Shown one piece after another: positions 52,494 to 60,778 of a DNA stretch of 64,000 bases. Both the position numbers and the translations under genes were made by a program. Each line of letters opens with the position of its first letter. The first letter of the stretch is position 1. The stretch covers positions 440,801 through 504,800 of the forward strand of contig MKTW01000011.1 in the NCBI GenBank assembly GCA_001898405.1, in the 5' to 3' direction. The notes below the pieces were generated by a model that made no database searches, was not told the DNA's origin, and saw nothing but the letters and a program-made list of their open reading frames with translations. The DNA is from Sphingobacteriales bacterium 44-61. Lineage in GTDB: Bacteria; Bacteroidota; Bacteroidia; Chitinophagales; Chitinophagaceae.

Positions 52494-53744
52494 GTGAAAC
52501 ATGTTGTTGTCATTGGTGGAGGGATAATCGGATTAAGCTCGGCTTATTATTTACAACAGGCCGGCCATCGGGTAACAGTACTGGATAAAGGTAATTTTCT
52601 TGATAACTGCTCTTATGGTAATGCAGGGTATGTTTGTCCCAGCCACTTCAGTCCATTGGCGGCACCAGGTATTGTGAGCCAGGGATTGAAATGGATGTTG
52701 AATTCCCGCAGCCCTTTTTATGTGCAGCCGTCTCTCAACTCTTCGCTGATAGATTGGGGGATTAAATTCATGAGAAGCGCTACACAGAAAAATGTAGACA
52801 GGGCCGCAGTACCCTTGCGTGATATTGCGTTGCTGAGCCAGCGGGAATATGAAACCTGGGCAGCTCTTCCGGATTTTAATTTTGCTTATCAACACAAGGG
52901 ATTGCTCGAGATCTTTCAAACAGAAAAAGTAGCTGAGCATGCAAAGCATACTGTGGAAAAAGGAAAAAAGCTGGGGCTGGAAGTGGAGTTGCTCGATTAT
53001 GAAGCTATGCAACAGCTTGAGCCGCAGACAAAGATCAATGCATTGGGAGCTATTTTTTTTAAGTGCGATGCCCATCTCTATCCCAATAAGCTGATGCAAA
53101 ACCTGATCACTTATCTGAAACAGCAATCAGTTGAATTGCTTGTGAATGAAGAAGTAACCGGTTTTGAAAAGAAACAAAAAAATATCACCAGGGTGCTTAC
53201 AGCCACTAAAGCTTTTGATGCAGATGAGGTGGTGGTCGCCAGCGGTTCCTGGAGCAGGGAAACAGCAGCTTTGCTTGATACGAAGATCCCGTTGATGCCG
53301 GGCCGTGGCTATTCCATTACCCTGGAAGATTCTCCTTATCACCTGAACTATCCCGCCATACTGACCGAAGGGAGAGTAGCTATAACGCCGATGGATGGAA
53401 ATAAGATCCGTTTTGGCGGTACTATGGAAGTGGTATCCACCAAAGCAGCACCGCGTTATAACCGCGTGGAAGGAATACTGAAGGCCGTAAAAGATTTTCT
53501 ACCTTCTTTCGATATACCACGCCCTCCGGATAACAAAATATGGTTTGGTTACAGACCTTGTTCTGCAGATGGATTGCCTTATATCGGACGGATATCCAAA
53601 TTCAATAACGTAGTTGTTGCCACCGGCCATTCCATGCTTGGGTTGAGCCTTGGTGCAGGTACTGGCAGGCTGGTTGCTGAAACGATCAACGGGCAACCTA
53701 CCAGCATAGATCTCTCTGCCTTTGCGGTTGAAAGATTTGGCTAA
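52494..53744 (+). CDS. FAD-dependent D-amino-acid dehydrogenase, probable cis-4-hydroxy-D-proline dehydrogenase
   Basis: A 416-residue DAO-family flavoprotein. The start is GTG, required because the dinucleotide-binding motif VVVIGGGIIGLSSAYYL begins at residue 4. The C-terminal GYRPCSADGLPYIG and VATGHSMLGLSLGAGTGRLV close the FAD site. In this context it should oxidise cis-4-hydroxy-D-proline, feeding electrons to the respiratory chain and giving the substrate of the deaminase encoded first in the operon. It ends immediately before the convergent permease gene. Confidence 0.85.
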   Translation: MKHVVVIGGGIIGLSSAYYLQQAGHRVTVLDKGNFLDNCSYGNAGYVCPSHFSPLAAPGIVSQGLKWMLNSRSPFYVQPSLNSSLIDWGIKFMRSATQKNVDRAAVPLRDIALLSQREYETWAALPDFNFAYQHKGLLEIFQTEKVAEHAKHTVEKGKKLGLEVELLDYEAMQQLEPQTKINALGAIFFKCDAHLYPNKLMQNLITYLKQQSVELLVNEEVTGFEKKQKNITRVLTATKAFDADEVVVASGSWSRETAALLDTKIPLMPGRGYSITLEDSPYHLNYPAILTEGRVAITPMDGNKIRFGGTMEVVSTKAAPRYNRVEGILKAVKDFLPSFDIPRPPDNKIWFGYRPCSADGLPYIGRISKFNNVVVATGHSMLGLSLGAGTGRLVAETINGQPTSIDLSAFAVERFG

Positions 53745-55175
53745 TCAATTATTGGATAGATCACTGCCCGTTGCCGGATGCTTAGCTTTCCGGGAAGCCA
53801 TTACCAGGTAATACACGGGTATTCCCAATAAGGTGATGATAAGCCCCGGCCATGTGAACTTTGGCTTATAGATGATCAATAGAATGCAGAATGTAAGTCC
53901 CATGATGATATACAACAACGGCAACACAGGATATCCCACTGCTTTATAAGGCCGCTCGATATGCGGTTGCTTTTTTCTTAAGATGAAGATGCCGGCAATG
54001 GTCAGCATATAAAACACTACCACCACAAAAGAGATCATATCAAGCAGGTCGCCATATTTGCCGCTAAGGCTCCAGGCGCAGGCAAACAGGCATTGGATCC
54101 ATAAAGCAAAGCCGGGTACTGCCGCTTTGTTCAGTTCAGCAGCTTTTTTAAAGAAGAGTCCATCATTTGCCATTGTATAATACACCCTTGCTCCAGCCAT
54201 CACCAGCCCATTGTTGCAGCCGAATGTAGAGATCATGATCATGACCGCTATGATCACGGTGCCTGCCTGGCCAAAGATGATGTGTGCGGCTGATACAGCT
54301 ACCCGGTCTTTATCGGCAGAGGCAATGTCTTGCAGAGACAATACCCCGAGATACATGATATTGGTAAGCAGGTAAATGATGGTAACGATCAATACGCCGA
54401 GGAAAAGGCTGAGGCCAATATTGCGTTTAGGGTTGCGGACTTCGCCTGCAATAAATGTTACATTGTGCCATGAGTCGCTGCTGAAAACGGAACCGACCAT
54501 TGCAGCAGCTATGGCTCCCAGGGCAGCAATGGTAGTATAATCGGTGGTATTGCCTTCGGTTGGCAAAGGTTGTAGTTTCCATGCATCTGTCCAGTTGGCA
54601 TTCCATATATCAGGCTTAAGTGCCACCAATCCAAAGATGATCAGCCCAAAAAGACTTAAGAGTTTTGTGAGTGTAAAAGTAGTCTGAATGCCTTTCCCGC
54701 TTTTTACTCCCCGTGTATTAATAAAAGTGAGCAAGACAATAATAAGTATGGAAAGCAATTGCGCTGGTGAAATAGTAAGAAAGCCAAGGTCCAATGCCAC
54801 TTTATCTTCACTGAAAGCCGGTATGATATAAGCGGTGAATTTTGCAAAAGCCACACCAACAGCAGCAATAGTGGCAGTTTGTATTACAGAAAAGAAACTC
54901 CAGCCATAAAGAAAACCGATCAGCGGGTTGTATGCTTCCTTTAAGTATACATACTGACCGCCTGCCTTGGGGTACATAGCGCTGAGTTCTCCGTAGCTGA
55001 CCGCAGCGATCAATGTCATAATACCCGTGATCAGCCATACCAGTATCAGCCAACCCGCACTTCCAACATTGCGGGTAATGTCAGCGCTTACAATAAAGAT
55101 CCCGGAACCGATCATGCTTCCGGCAACAAGCATGGTGGCATCCAGCAGCTTAAGTGTTGGTTTGAAAGTAGTCAT
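53745..55175 (-). CDS. APC-family amino-acid permease
   Basis: A 476-residue inner-membrane transporter with about 12 helices. The first helix carries the APC signature (LVAGSMIGSGIFIVSADITRNVG), and SYGELSAMYPKAGGQYVYLKEAYN follows. The start at 55175 was chosen because TM1 then begins after a short basic stretch; a TTG-type start further upstream adds only 11 residues. It lies 72 bp downstream of the AraC regulator and is convergent with the hydroxyproline genes, so hydroxyproline or related amino acids are likely substrates, by context only. Confidence 0.88.
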   Translation of the reverse strand: MTTFKPTLKLLDATMLVAGSMIGSGIFIVSADITRNVGSAGWLILVWLITGIMTLIAAVSYGELSAMYPKAGGQYVYLKEAYNPLIGFLYGWSFFSVIQTATIAAVGVAFAKFTAYIIPAFSEDKVALDLGFLTISPAQLLSILIIVLLTFINTRGVKSGKGIQTTFTLTKLLSLFGLIIFGLVALKPDIWNANWTDAWKLQPLPTEGNTTDYTTIAALGAIAAAMVGSVFSSDSWHNVTFIAGEVRNPKRNIGLSLFLGVLIVTIIYLLTNIMYLGVLSLQDIASADKDRVAVSAAHIIFGQAGTVIIAVMIMISTFGCNNGLVMAGARVYYTMANDGLFFKKAAELNKAAVPGFALWIQCLFACAWSLSGKYGDLLDMISFVVVVFYMLTIAGIFILRKKQPHIERPYKAVGYPVLPLLYIIMGLTFCILLIIYKPKFTWPGLIITLLGIPVYYLVMASRKAKHPATGSDLSNN

Positions 55176-55247
55176 CCTGCTAATATAGGGAAGGTGCTGT
55201 AGCAGCAATTGACTATTCTTGCCTGGATATAGGCGGATATTAACTGG

Positions 55248-56132
55248 TTAGGATTGTTCCACGTTCTGGTAAAAATTGTTGACATACTCCGAAGGAGACA
55301 GGGATGTAACACTTTTAAACACGCGGTTGAAATTGGTGATGCTGTTGAACCCGCAGCGGTAGGCAATGGTAGAGATGCTGTCATAAGCTCCATCGGTCAG
55401 TTGCTTGCAGGCTTCATTGATGCGCACTTCATTCAGAAAAGATACAAAAGTGTGGCGGGTATGTTTTTTAAAATACCTGCAGAAAGCCTGAGGCGTCATA
55501 TGGGCTTGCTTTGCCACATCTTCCAGGGCCACTGCCTTGTCATAATGCTGCATGATGTAGTTATAAATGCTGGCTATGCGCATTCCCTCGTGCTCGCTGT
55601 ATTGCTGGGGTTGGGTAAAAGATGAAAGCGGGGGCAACTTGCCGTAGCCAAGCAAACTGCGGAGGATCTCTATGAAATGGACCACTTTATCTGGTCCCTT
55701 GCTGTTATGCGCTTTCACCATCAGATTTGCGATCTCTCCCACATGCTGCTGTGGTATCTGGAATCCTGATGTTTGCTGCATAATGAATTTCTTAAGGCTT
55801 TTCATTTCCGGCAGATCAAACAGAGGCACCAGTGCTTTGGAAGGATTGAAAAAAATGTTCAGTGCTGAAATGGTCTTTTTGCTTTTTGGGAGAAAATACG
55901 AAGGATCACTCTTGAACAGATGCGGCTGATTGGCGCCAAGCCAGAAAATTTCGTTGGAGCCAAATATATGCATGTTATTATCCACTACTAATGTACCTTC
56001 CCCTTTCTGTACCCATGTCAATTGTATCTCTTCATGCCGGTGCAGGTGTGGATAGAAATAAGGCAATACTTCCTGCTGCGCAATGATCGTTTGATTAGCT
56101 GGTACAGGGATAGTGAACTGCAGGACTTTCAT
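55248..56132 (-). CDS. AraC family transcriptional regulator
   Basis: A 294-residue regulator with an N-terminal cupin-like sensor part (LPYFYPHLHRHEEIQLTWVQKGEGTLVVDNN) and a C-terminal double helix-turn-helix domain (ALEDVAKQAHMTPQAFCRYFKKHTR, then GFNSITNFNRVFKSV). It is transcribed toward the permease gene. It may control the permease and the hydroxyproline operon, or the divergent GH97 gene; no operator could be assigned. Confidence 0.9.
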   Translation of the reverse strand: MKVLQFTIPVPANQTIIAQQEVLPYFYPHLHRHEEIQLTWVQKGEGTLVVDNNMHIFGSNEIFWLGANQPHLFKSDPSYFLPKSKKTISALNIFFNPSKALVPLFDLPEMKSLKKFIMQQTSGFQIPQQHVGEIANLMVKAHNSKGPDKVVHFIEILRSLLGYGKLPPLSSFTQPQQYSEHEGMRIASIYNYIMQHYDKAVALEDVAKQAHMTPQAFCRYFKKHTRHTFVSFLNEVRINEACKQLTDGAYDSISTIAYRCGFNSITNFNRVFKSVTSLSPSEYVNNFYQNVEQS

Positions 56133-56256
56133 GATGGCGAAAAATTAAATTACGTAAATTAACACAGAAACCTCAACCTCGGCGCAAAATAGGTTAAAAT
56201 TTGGTTATTCCGGGAGAGGTGTAATATCTGGCAATAGATAGTTAATATTTGTATAT

Positions 56257-58305
56257 ATGACATTTATAAAAAAACCTATTTTTATCTGGCTTATGCAAAC
56301 TTCATTATCTCCAGTTATGCTTCGTCCGCTACGGACATCCATCCTGCTTATCGCATTGATGTGCTTGCATTTCTCAGTATGGGCCCGGAAATGGGACCTT
56401 GCTTCTCCCAATGGAACGATCACTGTCACAGTGGAAGTGGAAGGAACGATAAAATGGTCAGTCCGTTATAACAATGAATGGGTATTGACACCCTCTTCGA
56501 TTTCCATGCAATTCAATAATGGCGTGAAGGCCGGTGAATCTGCATCTGTCAAAAACTTCAAACTTTCGTCTGTGAACCGGGTGATTGAAGCGGTGGTGCC
56601 GGTAAAAGCGCGTTTTATTCCGGAGCTGTATAATGAGATCCGCATCAATTGCAAGGAAGGATATTCAGTGATCTTCAGGGCTTACAATGATGGGGTCGCT
56701 TATCGTTTTGAAACAAGTTTCCCGCAGGAGAAGGTGCAGGTGACAGGGGAAACCGTAGACCTGAATTTCACCGGCGATCACCGGGTATTCTGGCCGGTGG
56801 AAACAGATAAAGGATTCCAGTCACATTTTGAATCCCTCTATAAAGACAGTGTGCTGTCTGCATTCAGCGCGCAGCAGCATGGAGCCCTTCCTTTCCTGGT
56901 AAAAACAAGCAAGGGGCTTAATTTGCTTATCAGCGAATCAGATCTTTACGATTATCCCAACCTTTTTTTTACAGGAACAGGTGGTCCTGGCCTTAAATCA
57001 ACTTTCCCTAAAGTCATCCTTGATAAAGTGCCTTTCCGTGATCGCGGGTATACGATCACCAAACTGGCTGATTATATTGCCGACACAAAAGGAAAACGCG
57101 TTTATCCCTGGAGAAGCATTGCGATCTGCCCGCAGGATAAAGACCTGCTGGAAAACAATCTTACCTACAAACTGGCTTCACCCAATAGCTTAGCCGATAC
57201 CAAATGGATCAGGCCTGGCAAAGTGGCCTGGGACTGGTGGAATGCGAACAATATTTATGGAGTGGATTTTAAAGCCGGATTGAATACGGCAACCTATAAA
57301 TATTATGTTGATTTCGCATCAGCCTATGGATTGGAATATGTGATACTGGATGAAGGCTGGTCTGCTACCACCACTGATGTATTGCATTCCCGCAAAGAAA
57401 TTGATATGCAGGAACTGGTCAGCTATGCCAATTCAAAAAATGTAGGTATTATATTATGGACGCTCTGGAATCCGCTTGATGATAACATGGATGCGATACT
57501 TGACCAGTTTGCGCAATGGGGTGTTAAAGGCATCAAGGTCGATTTCATGGCGAGGGCGGATCAGTATATGGTGAATTATTATGAGCGTGTTGCAGCAGCA
57601 GCAGCCAAAAGAAAATTACTGGTCGATTTTCATGGTGCTTACAAGCCTGTAGGGCTTAACAGGAAATATCCGAATGTGCTTAGCTATGAAGGTGTGCGTG
57701 GTTTGGAAAATGATAAGTGGAGCGCGGATATCACACCCACGCATGATGTAACATTGCCGTTTATCCGCATGGCAGCAGGGCCGATGGATTATACTCCCGG
57801 CGCTATGATCAATGCCAACAAATCAAATTTCAGGATCGTATTTACTGAACCGATGAGCCAGGGCACCAGGGCTCACCAGGCTGCAATGTATATTGTATAC
57901 GAAAGTCCCTTGCAGATGCTGGCAGACAATCCTTCCAATTACCTCAAAGAGCCTGCGTATACCCAATTCATTTCGCAGATGCCTACTGCATGGGATACCA
58001 CTATTGCATTGCAGGGCGGAACCGGCGAATACGTAGCAGTGGCCCGGCGGAAAGGTGAGAAATGGTATATCGGGGCGATGACAAACTGGAGCAGCAGGGA
58101 ACTGTCTGTAACGCTTTCTTTCCTGGCACCCGGTAGTAATTACTCCATGCAGGTATTGGAAGATGGCCCGAATGCGCAACAGCATGCGGCTGATTATAAA
58201 ATATCCACACGTAAAGTGGCAGCGGGCGAAAAGTTGTCTATTCCAATGAGTGGCGGCGGCGGATGGAGTGCAGTATTGACTCCATTGGCAGGCAACTCAC
58301 AATGA
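56257..58305 (+). CDS. Glycoside hydrolase family 97, retaining type (probable alpha-galactosidase)
   Basis: A GH97 enzyme of 682 residues or slightly fewer. The first ATG (56257) overlaps a -7-like AATATTTG at 56244-56251, so the real start may be at 56293 or 56317, the latter giving the signal peptide MLRPLRTSILLIALMC. The catalytic (beta/alpha)8 domain has DWWNANNIYGVDFKAG, VILDEGW and KVDFMARADQ. Asp429 in the last motif is the nucleophile seen in retaining GH97 alpha-galactosidases; inverting SusB-type alpha-glucosidases lack it. Acting on periplasmic oligosaccharides, it heads an operon with GH127 and GH51 genes. Confidence 0.88.
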   Translation: MTFIKKPIFIWLMQTSLSPVMLRPLRTSILLIALMCLHFSVWARKWDLASPNGTITVTVEVEGTIKWSVRYNNEWVLTPSSISMQFNNGVKAGESASVKNFKLSSVNRVIEAVVPVKARFIPELYNEIRINCKEGYSVIFRAYNDGVAYRFETSFPQEKVQVTGETVDLNFTGDHRVFWPVETDKGFQSHFESLYKDSVLSAFSAQQHGALPFLVKTSKGLNLLISESDLYDYPNLFFTGTGGPGLKSTFPKVILDKVPFRDRGYTITKLADYIADTKGKRVYPWRSIAICPQDKDLLENNLTYKLASPNSLADTKWIRPGKVAWDWWNANNIYGVDFKAGLNTATYKYYVDFASAYGLEYVILDEGWSATTTDVLHSRKEIDMQELVSYANSKNVGIILWTLWNPLDDNMDAILDQFAQWGVKGIKVDFMARADQYMVNYYERVAAAAAKRKLLVDFHGAYKPVGLNRKYPNVLSYEGVRGLENDKWSADITPTHDVTLPFIRMAAGPMDYTPGAMINANKSNFRIVFTEPMSQGTRAHQAAMYIVYESPLQMLADNPSNYLKEPAYTQFISQMPTAWDTTIALQGGTGEYVAVARRKGEKWYIGAMTNWSSRELSVTLSFLAPGSNYSMQVLEDGPNAQQHAADYKISTRKVAAGEKLSIPMSGGGGWSAVLTPLAGNSQ

Positions 58306-58347
58306 TCAAATAATTCTACCAGTCCTGATAAATTAAACAACAATAAA

Positions 58348-60759
58348 ATGAAAAAACTGATTGTGTTCCTGGTGCCGGGCTCCCTGTGTTGTTTGTCTGA
58401 GGCGGGCGCGCAGGTGCAGCTGAAGAATGACTATCCGATCCAGCCCGTGGCGTTTACCCATGTGCAGGTGACAGACAATTTCTGGGCGCCAAAGATCAGG
58501 GTCAATGCTGAAGTAACGATCCCTTATACGCTCGATCAGTGTAAACGGACAGGAAGGATAGATAATTTTTTAGTAGCAGCCGGTAAAAAGAAAGCAGATA
58601 AGTTAACGGAATACACTTTTGACGATACCGATCTGTACAAAGTGATAGAAGGCGCAAGCTATGGCTTGCAGGTAAAAAAGAATCCTGCACTTGAACGGTA
58701 TCTTGACACGCTGATCAACATTATAGGCGACGCACAGGAAGTTGACGGATATCTTTATACCTTCCGCACAGCAAAAATGGCCAAGCCACACGACTGGATT
58801 GGCAGCAAACGCTGGGAAAAGGAAGAAGATCTTAGTCATGAATTGTATAATTCCGGCCACCTGTTTGAAGCAGCAGTAGCACATTACCAGGCTACCGGTA
58901 AGAAAAGTTTGCTGAACATTGCCATCCGCAATGCAGACCTGCTGGTAAAAACTTTTGGACCTGGAAAAGAAGAAAAATTTCCCGGCCACCAGATCGTTGA
59001 AACAGGACTTACCAAATTATATCGCGTAACAGGAAAAAAAGAATACCTCGATCTTGCCAAGTTCTTTCTCGATCTCCGTGGTACGCCGGGACATTTGAAC
59101 CAGGAATACAGCCAGGCACACAAAAAAGTAATCGATCAGCATGAAGCAGTGGGGCATGCGGTTCGTGCAACTTATATGTACACCGGCATGGCCGATGTAG
59201 CTGCACTTACCGGCAATCAGCAATACCTTGAAGCAATTGATGATCTGTGGAATGATGTGGTGTACAAAAAAATATATATTACCGGAGGCATAGGCGCTAC
59301 CGGGGCTGGTGAAGCATTTGGCAAGCCTTATGATCTGCCTAATATGTCTGCCTATGCGGAAACCTGCGCTGCTATTGCAAATGTGTACTGGAACAGCCGC
59401 ATGTTCCTCCTGCATGGTGATGCAAAATATATTGATGTAATGGAGCGCACTTTATACAATGGATTATTGTCCGGCGTTTCCCTCAGCGGCGACCGTTTCT
59501 TTTACCCCAATCCGCTGGCTTCTATGGGGCAGCATCAGCGAAGTGCATGGTTTGGCTGTGCCTGCTGCATATCCAATATGACAAGGTTTCTTCCTTCAAT
59601 GCCTGGGTATGTATATGCACAAAATCAAAATGATCTTTATGTAAATCTTTTTGTAGGAAGTGAATCAGCCATTCAATTGCCCGCAGGCAAACTTACTATC
59701 GTTCAGAATACTAATTATCCATGGGATGGAAAGAACGAGATCGTAATCAATAATGATAAGAGCTTCCGTTTTGCCTTGCATGTGCGTATTCCCGGATGGG
59801 CGGTTAACAAGCCAATACCCGGAGACCTCTATAACAGTGGCAGCAACAGTGAAGCACCTGTCAGGTTTTTACTCAATGGCCAACCCCTTACCTATAAAAT
59901 GGAGAAGGGATATGCTGTGATAGACCGCACCTGGAAAAAAGGTGACAAGCTGAGTTTCGAATTGCCGATGGAAATAGAAAAGATTGCGGCCAATAACCAG
60001 GTGGCGGCTGATAAAGACCGTTTTGCCTTGCAACGCGGACCTATCGTTTATTGTTTGGAAGGGCCCGATAATAAGGATGCTGCAGTAATGAATATCGTAG
60101 TTGATAAGAATGCTCCTATACAGGCTGTGTACAGGCCTGATCTCTTGAATGGAGTGATGACGCTGTCGATGAAAGGATCTTCTACCAAGCGGCAACTCAA
60201 TAGCAGTGAACTGCTCAAAACTGCGCAAGATGTTACAGCCATTCCTTATTATTCATGGGCCAATAGAGGCCCTGGCGAAATGGAAGTCTGGATACCTTTT
60301 GAAGAATCGGCTGCAAGGCCTATGCCGGCACCTACCATTGCTTCCAAAAGCAAGGTTTCGGCTTCTATCAAAAATGGCCGTATGTTAAAAGCATTGAACG
60401 ACCAGTATGACCCCCAGGACTCGAGAGATGCAAGTGCTGTATACCTCCATTGGTGGCCAAAGAAAAATTCCCTGGAATATGTGCAATACGATTTCGATGC
60501 GGCGAACACTGTGTCTGAAACAAGCGTGTATTGGTTTGATGACGGGCCTTTCGGCGGTTGCCGTATCCCGGCTTCCTGGAAAGTGTTGTATAAAAAAGGA
60601 GAGGAATGGGTGCCTGTTAAAGTGATCTCTGCCGACCCGATAGCCAAAGACAAATACAATACGATCCAGTTTGAGCCGGTTACCACCACTGCATTGAAAC
60701 TGGAAATACAGCAGCCTACGGACCATTCCGCAGGGTTGCACGAATGGATCGTGAAGTAA
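58348..60759 (+). CDS. Glycoside hydrolase family 127, beta-L-arabinofuranosidase-like
   Basis: An 803-residue exported protein with a signal peptide (ending GAGAQ region) and the GH127 catalytic domain. The zinc/nucleophile set of HypBA1-type enzymes is present: Glu338 and Cys340 in AETCAAIANVYWN, and the Cys406-Cys407 pair in FGCACCISN. HypBA1 removes beta-L-arabinofuranose from hydroxyproline-linked arabinooligosaccharides of plant extensins. The C-terminal 130 residues form an extra beta domain that may bind carbohydrate. It lies 42 bp after the GH97 gene and 19 bp before the GH51 gene. Confidence 0.9.
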   Translation: MKKLIVFLVPGSLCCLSEAGAQVQLKNDYPIQPVAFTHVQVTDNFWAPKIRVNAEVTIPYTLDQCKRTGRIDNFLVAAGKKKADKLTEYTFDDTDLYKVIEGASYGLQVKKNPALERYLDTLINIIGDAQEVDGYLYTFRTAKMAKPHDWIGSKRWEKEEDLSHELYNSGHLFEAAVAHYQATGKKSLLNIAIRNADLLVKTFGPGKEEKFPGHQIVETGLTKLYRVTGKKEYLDLAKFFLDLRGTPGHLNQEYSQAHKKVIDQHEAVGHAVRATYMYTGMADVAALTGNQQYLEAIDDLWNDVVYKKIYITGGIGATGAGEAFGKPYDLPNMSAYAETCAAIANVYWNSRMFLLHGDAKYIDVMERTLYNGLLSGVSLSGDRFFYPNPLASMGQHQRSAWFGCACCISNMTRFLPSMPGYVYAQNQNDLYVNLFVGSESAIQLPAGKLTIVQNTNYPWDGKNEIVINNDKSFRFALHVRIPGWAVNKPIPGDLYNSGSNSEAPVRFLLNGQPLTYKMEKGYAVIDRTWKKGDKLSFELPMEIEKIAANNQVAADKDRFALQRGPIVYCLEGPDNKDAAVMNIVVDKNAPIQAVYRPDLLNGVMTLSMKGSSTKRQLNSSELLKTAQDVTAIPYYSWANRGPGEMEVWIPFEESAARPMPAPTIASKSKVSASIKNGRMLKALNDQYDPQDSRDASAVYLHWWPKKNSLEYVQYDFDAANTVSETSVYWFDDGPFGGCRIPASWKVLYKKGEEWVPVKVISADPIAKDKYNTIQFEPVTTTALKLEIQQPTDHSAGLHEWIVK

Positions 60760-60778
60760 TCTTAACATCCAATACACG

